Both the position numbers and the translations under genes were made by a program. The notes under the pieces were generated by a model. It saw nothing but the letters and a program-made list of their open reading frames with translations, made no database searches and was not told the origin of the DNA. Shown here in pieces: positions 8,958 through 17,399 of a stretch of 20,497 bases of DNA (its first letter is position 1; each line of letters opens with the position of its first letter). Origin of the DNA: Physocladia obscura (Eukaryota; Chytridiomycota; Chytridiomycetes; Chytridiales; Chytriomycetaceae); NCBI GenBank assembly GCA_027596945.1, contig JADGJH010000351.1:1-20497 (forward strand). The letters are read 5' to 3'.

Positions 8958-10232
8958 TCATATTCTGGATACCTGCTCCTCATATTCAGGCAAAGCTCCA
9001 GACACATTTAACACGTCCACACGCGATTGCTCGAAAACCGTCAATAAATCATCTGCGAGAATTGTGCGTGTACGGACATCCTCGATACCCAAATCGTTGC
9101 GCAAAATTCCCAAACAAGTCTGCCGATCCGCCGCGACCGCTTTCAAGAACCGCCCGTCACATCGTTGAGCACCAAAAATCTCGCAAACTGCGTCCGCATA
9201 TCCGCGGCTTTTAAGCCACGACAGTGACTGAGACACTGTCCAGTCTACAGGCGCGGTTGACGAAAATTCTTCTGCAGGCGTATACGGATGAGCTACCGAC
9301 ACAAATGTATTCGAGCTATATAGAGCTTCGCGAGCTTTCGATGAAGATGCCGCGGGTCCCGAAGCGTGGACGGTAGATTCGGTGCCAGCGATATCACTAA
9401 AAAAAGTAGTGAATTTCTGCGGCAAGTCCGACTGCTGGCGTGCGGAAAACAAGACGCGAGGTTCAGAGTCCGCAATACTAGTGGAAACGAGGGTGCTCGG
9501 CGGCAATGGAGTCACGTCCTTGTTGCTGGTGTTTAGAGTTTGTGGAAACCCCAAGTTTTCTTTTTCCGGGCTTTTCGAATTTTGTCGCCGTAGCTTTCTG
9601 AAAAGAAACAGAACAACGGCGGCGACCGCAAGGGCGGCAACGGAGCCGACAACACCACCCACGATGGCGGGAGTAGAGGATGAGTTTGCAGTAGTTACCG
9701 TGGTGTTTGAGGAAGGAGTGGACGACAACGGCGCCTTGGAAGTGGTTGATGATGCCGAGGTAGCGTGAGTCTGCATGCTAGACGGTCCATTAGTTGGTAG
9801 GGTAGTGGTGGTTGTGGTAGGTTGTGCATCGGCAGTGGATGGCACAGTAGTAGTAGTAGCAGTGGCGGTGGTGGTGGTGGCGGTGGTCGTTGTAGTGGTC
9901 GTGGTCGTGGTGGTCGTGGTGGTCGTGGTGGTTGTTGTGGGGGTGGGCGAGGTGCCAAAGAAGCCGCAGATGTCGTAGCCGCCGTCGACGTAGGGGCCGG
10001 ACGTGCCGCCGCCGTTGGCAAAGAGGAAGCACGTGCCGCTGCCGCCCGCGTCGCCCGTGAAGCTGAAGAACGTGCAGCCGGCGTAGGCGTTGCACTGCGG
10101 CCCGCACTCCGCGTCGCCGTCGCTGGGCCCGTACGACGCCAGCACCGCGCCCTGGTAGTTGCATCCCGAGGCGTACCCGCCGCTCACGCCTCCTCCAAAC
10201 GATGTCCATGGCCCCGTGAACTCCTGGCTCAT
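8958..10232 (-). CDS. Membrane receptor-like protein: six-Cys Apple/PAN-like ectodomain, poly-Thr stalk, TM, SAM-like tail
   Basis: Uninterrupted 424-residue ORF. Residues 20-92 carry six cysteines (24, 43, 47, 53, 68, 89) with a CNYQG...ECGPQCNAYAGCTFF pattern. This resembles PAN/Apple-type domains, which bind carbohydrate or protein, as does the TCFLFANGG strand. Residues 97-185 are a Thr/Ser/Pro stalk with about 19 consecutive Thr, probably O-glycosylated. Residues 189-211 are a membrane span followed by FRKLRR. The cytoplasmic part holds FTTFF (274-278) and a SAM-like domain at 326-402 (DWTVSQSLSWLKSRGY, CDGRFLKAVAADRQTC, LGIEDVRTRTILADDLL). No signal peptide follows the ATG. In-frame stop TGA lies seven codons upstream, but CTAAT followed by TTTCACAAG about 20-40 nt upstream looks like an intron end, so a short signal-peptide exon may lie further right. 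Role inferred: surface receptor or adhesion sensor. The paralogue is at 125-1108. Confidence 0.8.
   Translation of the reverse strand: MSQEFTGPWTSFGGGVSGGYASGCNYQGAVLASYGPSDGDAECGPQCNAYAGCTFFSFTGDAGGSGTCFLFANGGGTSGPYVDGGYDICGFFGTSPTPTTTTTTTTTTTTTTTTTTTATTTTATATTTTVPSTADAQPTTTTTTLPTNGPSSMQTHATSASSTTSKAPLSSTPSSNTTVTTANSSSTPAIVGGVVGSVAALAVAAVVLFLFRKLRRQNSKSPEKENLGFPQTLNTSNKDVTPLPPSTLVSTSIADSEPRVLFSARQQSDLPQKFTTFFSDIAGTESTVHASGPAASSSKAREALYSSNTFVSVAHPYTPAEEFSSTAPVDWTVSQSLSWLKSRGYADAVCEIFGAQRCDGRFLKAVAADRQTCLGILRNDLGIEDVRTRTILADDLLTVFEQSRVDVLNVSGALPEYEEQVSRI
9846..9938 (-). repeat. Imperfect ACN trinucleotide tract encoding the poly-Thr stalk
   Basis: On the plus strand it reads as GTG/GTC/GTT triplets. 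The tract encodes about 30 residues that are nearly all Thr. Codons are mixed rather than a pure repeat, suggesting selection for threonine as well as slippage. It creates spurious poly-Val frames on the plus strand. Confidence 0.85.
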
Positions 10233-10856
10233 TTGCCGAATCGCTTCTGATCAAATTCTCTTGTGAAAATTTTCAAAGATTAGAATATATACAACCAACA
10301 AAAATAATATCGCTTTTTTTTTCTTCCAAACCTTTCTTCTTCAACATATACCCATCGCAAAGATCTTCGTTAATATTGTTCCACAGTTTGAAAATCTGGT
10401 CAATTAACTCAAAGTTCGATGAAATGCCTGTGATATATTTTTTGTACTTTTGTATTTTGTATGCTTGGGAAGGCTCTATTCAAACATTTCTACGGTTCAA
10501 GATTAATATCGCTACTAAAGAATTGGATGAATTCGATTCAAGTTAAATTGTTTGCTTTAACTTTTCTGATAAATGCTAGGTTAAAAGTATATTGACAGAG
10601 AATTTTACTCCAAATCGAGAATTGGACATTTGATTAAGATGTTTTTTATTGAATTGGGTGCCCTGTTGTGAATGGAAATGAAAGTGCTTTTCGGCGAAAT
10701 AAAAAAGAGGTGACCAAGCTGCTTTTTCATTGCAGAGACAAAATAATAAAATGGATGGTTTGTTTCATCTCCTTGTTTCTGCCTACTTTCATTGTCACGA
10801 ATTGAACAAACAAAGAGGAACATTCGAATTTCAAACCTAATCGATCCGGAGATGCA
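10233..10856. promoter_or_regulatory. Divergent intergenic region between the SAM receptor and the RhoGEF
   Basis: The region is 0.6 kb of AT-rich DNA between genes transcribed away from each other, so both promoters should lie here. It also may hold an unrecognised 5' exon of the receptor gene (see the acceptor-like sequence at about 10255-10285). No specific promoter element was identified. The minus-strand frame at 10605-10823 shows no family resemblance and is not called. Confidence 0.4.
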
Positions 10857-12686
10857 ATGCTTGTGTTTGCGCCGGTTCTTATTGACGCAATCTCTGCAAG
10901 CCTTACAGATGTATGTTGTGACTTGTGAACATTGTGATTTTGGTTTCCTTAATTAACTAAAATACAATCCGGAATCACCGCGCAGGATCCCTGGGACATG
11001 AGTCCTGTTGCTAATTATATTCCCAATCCCAGTCAGTCGTCTCGAGAAGTACGTCTTTTTTTATTTATTTAATAATTGAACATTCATTCCTAAACTGTTG
11101 CTGATGTCATAGATCTACGATCCGTATAGCCATTTGACCAGCGATCCATCCTTAATAACCAGAGGATATGTCGTCCAGGAAATTCTCGCTACAGAGCAGA
11201 CATACTTTCAAGAACTGGGTATCCTCAAAAACGTTGGTGAACTCAAATTGAAAAAATAAAAAAGACACAATACTCACACACTATATGCAAAAAAAAAATT
11301 AAAAAAAAAACAGGTGATCAAGAAAAAACTAATCGAGCTGAAAATTATTTCCCAATCGTCAATCAATGTAATATTTAGCGGCATCGACCACCTCTACGAC
11401 CTGCACAGTACAATCCTGTACGAATTCGAAGAAGCATGCTCGTTGGACACGTGGCAGCGCACGATGTCGATGATTGGAGACATTTTTCTCACGCATGCGT
11501 CAGAATTCGAAACGGCATATGTGCTATATATTGACGGAAAACACAACGCTGACATCACACTCAAACGCGAGATTGCTAGTAGTGGGAAAAATTTTCGAGT
11601 GTTTTTGGATATTTGTTCAAAGAGCAGGGAAACAAAAAAAACTGACTTGGCAGAGTTGCTGTTAAGGCCAATGTCGCGCGCCACGCGGTATCCGATATTA
11701 CTGAGAGGTGAATATATCTATACCTAATATATATTAATCAACATGACAAATATTTATTATTATTATATTCTTTTGGCACCACAGAACTTGAAAAACAAAC
11801 ACCCGTTGACCACCCCGACAAAATACCACTCTCGCAAGCACTCAAAACAATGACTGAGATTGCCACGAAAGTCGACAACCGTATGCATTCGAGTCAACAA
11901 GCCGCTCTGTTGTTCCAAACCCGCCGTGAGACACATGAATGCCCGCAGGAGTTGATCAACGGAGACCGCACTCTTCTCGCAGACTTTGACGCGTTTTTGG
12001 AAAACCCGTTGCCGCCACTACAGCAAACGTCATCATTAACTTCGCGCACGTCTGCTGTCACGTCTTCAACCCTCACCAGATCCGCGACAGTCTCAACTAC
12101 AGCAACAACGCCGATTTACGCGAGCGGCGGCGGAACCGGTGGCTTCAGATGCAGACTGTTTCTGTGCAGTGATTTGTTGATGGTGACTGCATACATTCGC
12201 GTGCCAGCACCCGCATCAAAGTTTTTCGGCGGAAACACTAGTGGCGTTGGAGTTGCGGCAAGCACTTTTAAGTACCAGTTTGTACGATTCATTGATTTCC
12301 GAGACGTTGAAGACGTCAGTCGAGACAGTGAGACGGGTGCGGATACATTGCGGATCCGAATGATGGACCCATCTTCTGTTAATTCTGAAGTAGCAGCAAG
12401 TAACGGCGACAGTGGAGAGTCAGCAAATGGTGGACAGCAGCAATTGAAGATCAGTCTCTCTACTCGATTAGATTCGCGAGGACAGTTGTTGCCGTTGACG
12501 ATTGATTTGCGGTTCGATATGGCCCCACTGAGCAACCGGCAGAAAAAACTACGTGATGAATTCGTCACGTTGTTGCAGAATAAGGTTCGCGAGAAGCAGG
12601 TTCAGAGACATGAGGAATTGAAGAAATTGAAAGCGGATAGTGGGGATAATGAAAGTCAGGAACAGCAGAAAAAAAGGCAGGAGTGA
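10857..12686 (+). CDS. Rho guanine-nucleotide exchange factor (DH domain, divergent PH-like region), five exons
   Basis: Exons 10857-10910, 10986-11048, 11113-11232, 11314-11707 and 11785-12686 give 510 residues. The first three introns are all phase 0, the last is phase 1. The DH domain begins in exon 3 (RGYVVQEILATEQTYFQELG), continues LIELKIISQSSINVIFSGID and DLHSTILYEFEEA, then reaches the conserved helix LAELLLRPMSRATRYPILLR. This is the surface that loads Rho-family GTPases with GTP, acting on actin and polarity at the membrane. A PH-like region follows (ELINGDRTLLADFDAFL... FRCRLFLCSDLLMV... FKYQFVRFIDFRDVEDV), interrupted by a Ser/Thr-rich loop at about residues 283-328. The C-terminus is a charged Lys/Gln/Glu helix. 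Intron 3 is set by frame and homology, and its donor GTTGGT is unusual. The start is the first ATG that keeps all exons in phase. The frame stays open about 50 nt upstream, so a further 5' exon is possible. Confidence 0.85.
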
Positions 12687-13051
12687 AATAACAAGTAAGA
12701 ATAGAGAGTGTGGTGGCAATATATTTTTTTGACTGTTTTTGTTACTGTTGTTTTTAATGTAAATTCATAACGATTGGAAATATTGATGTCGAAAATTAAC
12801 GGTGGATTAATAATTGTTTTTCAGTTTGCAATGAATGGAAATAACACTATTGACTTGGAATTTCTCCAAAACTTTTTTCACATCAGTCAGCGGTTTATTA
12901 TTGATTATAATTACTATCTGTATTAAAAACTGGCAAAATTATTTGGTTATTACTAACCTTGCAAAGGTCTTGTAACTCTGACTCATCAATCACAACAAAA
13001 AGAACCAAACCAGAACAAAAAAAAAAAAAAAAAGCAAAAACATTTCGCCAG
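12687..13051. other. Intergenic spacer between RhoGEF and FAD monooxygenase
   Basis: AT-rich and non-coding. It should contain the RhoGEF 3' end and the promoter of the next gene. Apart from the A run near its right end, nothing specific is visible. Confidence 0.6.
13017..13033 (+). repeat. A17 homopolymer upstream of the FAD monooxygenase start
   Basis: Seventeen A residues end 18 nt before the ATG at 13052. It may be a nucleosome-excluding promoter tract or part of the 5' leader. The upstream open frame through this run encodes poly-Lys and is not considered coding. Confidence 0.8.
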
Positions 13052-14424
13052 ATGGGACTTAAAATTATCATTGTAGGCGCAGGAAATGCCGGCCCAGTAC
13101 TGGCATTATACCTGAAAAAAGCCGGCCACGAGCCAATTATCTGCGACATCTTTGACCCATCGTCGTCGACAACAACAGAACATTTCCTGAACGATAAGGA
13201 AAACTCGGCGCCGCCGTTATTTTTCGGTGACGTTGGTGGCGCCGTTGCAATCCAACCGAATGGCCAGCGCATTCTCAAAGATCTGGGACTCCTCGACAAG
13301 GTTCTCGAAACGCGGTGCAAGCCGCTGACGGAGGCTGTGTTTTCGGGAATTGACGGCAGGAAATCTGTTATTCTGCCAAATACTTCTGTTGGCGACGATT
13401 ATGCTGCTATTCTTGTCATGCGGATGCAGTTGCAATGGATTGTTGGGAAGGCGTGCAGTGAACTTGGTATGAAATTTTTTTCTTTTTTTTTCTTTGATCA
13501 ATAGTTGTGTTGACAATTCTTTTTGCAAAAAATTAAGGAATCAAGTTTCTTGGTAACAAGAAACTGGTCTCAATCGACCAAACCACCGATCCCGATAGTG
13601 CAACAGCAATTTTCAGCGACGGGTCAACAGAAACCGGTGACGTAATTGTTGGCGCCGACGGCGTCCACTCTGCCACGCGCGTTTCAACCTTCGGAACTGA
13701 GTTCCGCTCAATTTTCGCAAATAGAATTGACCATATCGGTGTTTGTGATTTGGGTTCCGATACCGTCTCGTCATTGGACCATCAGCTCGCGTTCTACAAC
13801 GATCGCGCCAACAACCGCATCATCACTTCCCTGCGCACGTCCGACACGAACGGCGTCTGGCACATTAGCGAGCTCGAACTCGCAGTACCCGAATCACCCG
13901 CTGTTGCCGCCGATGTCTTCAACAATTGGCGCCCCGTCTCCGACCTTCCAAAAGAATCCTCCCGGCTCGCAGATTTGGTCAAACAATGGGGCGCTCCGCC
14001 AAAGATTGTGGCGCAAGTGCGTCACGCTCGCAGGATAACCGCCGTCCCAATATATACTGTCCCGCATCTGCCCGCGTTCCATCGCGGCCGCGTTGTGCTT
14101 ATTGGCGACGCGGCGCATGCAATGATTCCGAGGCTTGGACAGGGCGTGAATATGGCTTTGGAAGACGCTGGAGTACTGGGCACACTGTTTGAAAGGCTCG
14201 GAGACGATTGGAAAACGTGTTTTGAATTGTTTGATCGGGTTAGAGTTGGGCGGACACAGAAACTTGCGGATGAGAATAGGATTGTAGCAGAGATTGATGG
14301 CGCCAAACATACAAAGACTATTGTAAGAGGAATCACGTATGTGGCAAAGTATTTTGGATTTTTTGATGAGGTGGCTGACTATGATTTCAAAAGCGAAGTT
14401 GAGAAATATCTTGTTGAACAATGA
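13052..14424 (+). CDS. FAD-dependent monooxygenase (class A flavoprotein hydroxylase family), two exons
   Basis: Exons 13052-13466 and 13538-14424 (71-nt GT-AG intron) encode 433 residues. The three signatures of FAD_binding_3 hydroxylases are present in order: the Rossmann GxGxxG IIIVGAGNAG (residues 5-14), the DG motif GDVIVGADGVHSATR (about 172-186), and the GD motif RVVLIGDAAHAMIPRLGQG (about 323-341), followed by NMALEDAG. Such enzymes use FAD and NAD(P)H to insert one oxygen atom into aromatic or polycyclic substrates. Relatives include salicylate hydroxylase-like and zeaxanthin epoxidase-like proteins. The substrate is unknown. The start at MGLKIIIVGAG is chosen because the Rossmann strand normally begins within the first few residues. 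The longer frame upstream runs through a poly-A/poly-Lys tract. No membrane anchor is present, so it is probably cytosolic. The family's usual length is about 400-450 residues, so it looks complete. Confidence 0.93.
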
Positions 14425-14651
14425 ATGAAGAGAACAAATATAAAACAATGTTTTTTTTATGAGGATCTTTTTATCGGACTTATATTCCTTGGTTTCGTTT
14501 TTATTCTTATTCTACACTTTTTTTTTGTCTCCTTTTATAACCCTTCAAATTTCATCATTTCACATGCATCTGTAGATAACGGAAAAGGTGTACTGAATTG
14601 ACCATTGTTTCCAGAGAGCCAAAAGGAAAAACACCAAGACGAGACTCGATA

Positions 14652-15638
14652 ATGTCAATACATCTGCTGCCTTACGAACTTGTGGCCCAGATTACAAAGC
14701 ACCTTCCCGTATCATGCACACTCCAGCAACTATCGCTTACTCCCATTTTTAACTCACTCCTCCAAACCGACAAAACCTTTGTCCACGCACACATTTCACA
14801 CAGCATGAATAGCAACACCATCATCTGGCAGGACTGGCCGCACATGCCGCCGCTGTACCGTTCAACGTGCTTGGGATACACCGAGTTTTGGGACGTAATG
14901 TTTCGCACTACCGAAGCGGGGGTTGTTGTTGCGCGGATTAACGGCGTTACTGAGAAGATGGCGCTGTTGGCTGTTGAAGATGCGCTGGGTTTGTCAGTGA
15001 GATTCGCTGAGATGGGTTGTCGAACACAATCGAGTAGATTCGCGCGATCGAATGGAGTGTTTTATCGTGGCATTTGTGGAAACAGGCCGATTCAATGGGC
15101 TTGTGAATCTGGGTTTGAAAATGTCGTTGCATTGCTGCTCGTCGACGAGAACACACAGAAAACCGAAATTGATCCGGTCGACGCGTCGGCGAACAACAAT
15201 TACGCGTTACGAACAGGCTGCATTCGAGGAGCAACACGAATCGTGCAAATGCTTCTGGACCGCCAGGAATGCGATCCGCGCGCATGCGCGAGTGCAGCGA
15301 TTGTTGCGGCATCGGCGCGTGGGCACGTCAAAGTTCTCAGATTGCTGTTGCTCGATGGACGCGCGGATCCATCGGTCCATGAAAACGTTTGCGTGAGGGC
15401 TGCCGTTGAGTATGGACACGTGGAGTGCGTGCGGCTGTTGGTGTCGGATGCGCGCGTGGATGCTGCGGTTGATGGCAATTACGCGTATCGATGTGCAGTT
15501 TATGGACAGATGTGGGAAGTCGTGCGGGTGTTGGAGCAGGACGCAAATGTGCGCGAGTTTTTGGGGATGAGCAGTGATAATGGCGCAAAGCGAATGGGGG
15601 AAATGGTGCAACGGTGGCAAAGCTTTGCTTGTCATTAA
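14652..15638 (+). CDS. Ankyrin-repeat protein, with possible F-box-like N-terminus
   Basis: Intronless, 328 residues from the first ATG in frame; the upstream extension to 14598 has no ATG. Residues 1-40 (MSIHLLPYELVAQITKHLPV, then TLQQLSLTPIFNSLL) have the LPxEL...I...LP pattern of F-box-like starts, though weakly. From about residue 140 the protein consists of degenerate ankyrin units: RPIQWACESGFENVVALLLV, NNNYALRTGCIRGATRIVQM, AAIVAASARGHVKVLRLLLL, CVRAAVEYGHVECVRLLVSD, NYAYRCAVYGQMWEVVRVLE. These are about 33 residues apart and have the A..GH..VVRLLL consensus. Ankyrin repeats bind other proteins. If the N-terminus is a true F-box, the protein could be a ubiquitin-ligase substrate adaptor, but this is inference. 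Such proteins form large families in early-diverging fungi. It lies 0.13 kb upstream of the next gene on the same strand. Confidence 0.82.
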   Translation: MSIHLLPYELVAQITKHLPVSCTLQQLSLTPIFNSLLQTDKTFVHAHISHSMNSNTIIWQDWPHMPPLYRSTCLGYTEFWDVMFRTTEAGVVVARINGVTEKMALLAVEDALGLSVRFAEMGCRTQSSRFARSNGVFYRGICGNRPIQWACESGFENVVALLLVDENTQKTEIDPVDASANNNYALRTGCIRGATRIVQMLLDRQECDPRACASAAIVAASARGHVKVLRLLLLDGRADPSVHENVCVRAAVEYGHVECVRLLVSDARVDAAVDGNYAYRCAVYGQMWEVVRVLEQDANVREFLGMSSDNGAKRMGEMVQRWQSFACH

Positions 15639-15770
15639 TACCACCGCGAAATGGACTTTCAGGAAATAATACCTCTTAAAAAGGCAAAATATAAAACGAA
15701 AAAAGAAATTATGCCTTCACGCTTGTGTATATAACAAATTAACTGATTGTTTTGTCTTTTTTTTTTTTGA

Positions 15771-17003
15771 ATGTCCAAACAAGAGATCGAGGAAGGTGAA
15801 ATCAACGACGATTCCGAACTTTCGGGGTGGGATAACAAGCGGTACATTTACGACAGCGAGACGCAGCTTCTCTTTGATTCTGTGCAGGGTGTGTACTGCA
15901 GCTGGGACGCGGAAGAGCAAGTGTGGATCCCCAGTGAGAAACTGCAAGACGACGGACATGGCGAATCAATCGCAATACTCCGACTGGCGGTGCAGCAATC
16001 GGATGTGCTGCCACCGACCGCGAACACACCAATCACAATCGACGTGGACCCGCGCGAAGGAATCACGTTTGCACGTGACGCAATCGCACAACGTCCACTT
16101 CTACGTCTCAAGGAACTCGCCGTTTCGCGCGCGCACGCTCGACTCTTTGTGCGCCGCGTGCTTTCCCAGAAGAGCGGCCGCTGGACCGACGCCGCTTGCC
16201 TCATCGATCTCGGCAGCACGCACGGCTGCTTTGTTGACGGCAAACGCGTCTCGGACAAAAAAGTTGCTGGAAAAATCGTGCACGTTTCGCACAATCAGGT
16301 TCTCACGATTGGATCCACGCGTTTCCAAATCCATGTTCACAGGGAATGGCCGTGTGCGGGATGCGCAGGCCCACTTGCGAATCAGGCGCACGTGTTGGAA
16401 TCGACAGTTGCGATAAACACGTCGGAAATTGCAGCAGATATTGCGTCATTGAACGTTGATTTGGATGGTGCTCGCCGTGGTGAATTAAAAAAATTGAAGC
16501 GACAGCTTGTGGGGCCAGACGCGTCGTCTGTTTTTGGGAAGGGATACACCGACCGAAGCTTGCAGCGTCGAAAATTGCACGGATCAACAAGCATATATTC
16601 CATGAGCGATATAAATAATTCGCAATTGAACAACAAAAAAAATTCTTCGAATATTAATAATCCTGGACCCTCTGCGCAGTCATCAAATGATCAGCATATT
16701 TTGCCAAATAATCGCGACCAAAGGCACCACGTTCAGCAATATCTATTTAACAGGCATTTCAGCCTCGAAAAAACTGTTGAAGAGGCTGTCTCTTCTCGAT
16801 TATCTTCTGGTGCGACAGCTGTCCCTAATGGAATCACCACCATTCCATCTGAACAGTCTATGGTAACAGGGATTGGCAAATCTATGCTCCTAAAACTTGG
16901 GTGGAAACCTGGCCAAGGTATAGGGCAACATCAAGAAAACTCCATTCAAACCCCTATAGAACCAGAAAAACGAGATGGTCGGAAAGGTCTTGGGCTCTTA
17001 TAG
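15771..17003 (+). CDS. AGGF1-like protein with OCRE-like, FHA and G-patch domains
   Basis: Intronless, 410 residues. Residues 25-53 (YIYDSETQLLFDSVQGVYCS then WDAEEQVWIP) match the aromatic-rich OCRE repeat. Residues 88-190 form an FHA domain with SRAHARLFV and LIDLGSTHGCFVDGKRV, a phosphothreonine-binding fold. It is followed by HVHREWPCAGC, the His/Cys-containing turn that follows FHA in AGGF1 proteins. ELKKLKRQL and GYTDRSLQRRKLHGS also parallel conserved AGGF1 segments. Residues about 366-409 are a G-patch (GIGKSMLLKLGWKPGQGIGQ, ending KGLGLL), a module that activates DEAH helicases in RNA processing. The order OCRE-FHA-G-patch is specific to this family, so a nuclear role in splicing or RNA metabolism is likely. 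A low-complexity Asn/Ser linker lies at about 280-315. The usual FHA Gly-Arg loop reads FARDA, so phosphopeptide binding may be altered. A T12 run ends two bases before the ATG. Confidence 0.9.
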   Translation: MSKQEIEEGEINDDSELSGWDNKRYIYDSETQLLFDSVQGVYCSWDAEEQVWIPSEKLQDDGHGESIAILRLAVQQSDVLPPTANTPITIDVDPREGITFARDAIAQRPLLRLKELAVSRAHARLFVRRVLSQKSGRWTDAACLIDLGSTHGCFVDGKRVSDKKVAGKIVHVSHNQVLTIGSTRFQIHVHREWPCAGCAGPLANQAHVLESTVAINTSEIAADIASLNVDLDGARRGELKKLKRQLVGPDASSVFGKGYTDRSLQRRKLHGSTSIYSMSDINNSQLNNKKNSSNINNPGPSAQSSNDQHILPNNRDQRHHVQQYLFNRHFSLEKTVEEAVSSRLSSGATAVPNGITTIPSEQSMVTGIGKSMLLKLGWKPGQGIGQHQENSIQTPIEPEKRDGRKGLGLL

Positions 17004-17399
17004 ACCAAAAAAAGAAAAAAGAGAGATTGTATTATATTTAACAACGATATGGTAAAACTTGAAAATAAATTTTTTCGAATATTGTCAAAGTTTTGATAAT
17101 TTCATTGTTTCAAAAATATACAAAAGCTAAAGTAAGATTTAGAATACTTGGTGAAAACAGATTTAATATTGAGTTATCTACTGCTATTGTTTCAAATTTT
17201 TGATTGCCGAGATTAAAATTGTTTGAAGAGATATATGCTCAAGTAAATCTGAAAGGAAGGCTGCCGAAGAAGTTGTTGAGATTGAGTACATTTTCCAAAT
17301 TTTGTGAGGGTATTAGTCTTATGTAGTAATTTATTTTATCTATATTTTGGATGAAGCTATAAAAATATATGACCAAAAATTTTAGCTCTTATATGGTGG
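17004..17399. other. AT-rich spacer downstream of the AGGF1-like gene
   Basis: No gene is supported on either strand. An AATAAA hexamer sits at 17064-17069, about 60 nt after the stop, and may serve as a polyadenylation signal. Confidence 0.55.
17064..17069 (+). promoter_or_regulatory. Possible polyadenylation signal for the AGGF1-like gene
   Basis: An exact AATAAA lies about 60 nt downstream of the stop. The distance is plausible, but chance occurrence in AT-rich DNA cannot be excluded. Confidence 0.35.

Noticed and set aside
9775..10250. Long plus-strand open frames rich in Val, Gly or Ala opposite the receptor gene
   Set aside because: They are the complement of the Thr-codon tract and the GC-rich ectodomain. 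The minus-strand reading has Cys pattern, TM and SAM domain.
12959..13051. N-terminal extension of the FAD monooxygenase through the A17 run
   Set aside because: No ATG, poly-Lys product, and the Rossmann motif should be close to the N-terminus.
6945..14424. P450 plus FAD monooxygenase as a secondary-metabolite cluster
   Set aside because: They are 4.5 kb apart with a receptor and a RhoGEF between, and no synthase or transporter is present.
14598..14651. 18-residue upstream extension of the ankyrin protein
   Set aside because: The extension starts at TTG. The first ATG at 14652 gives a normal start.
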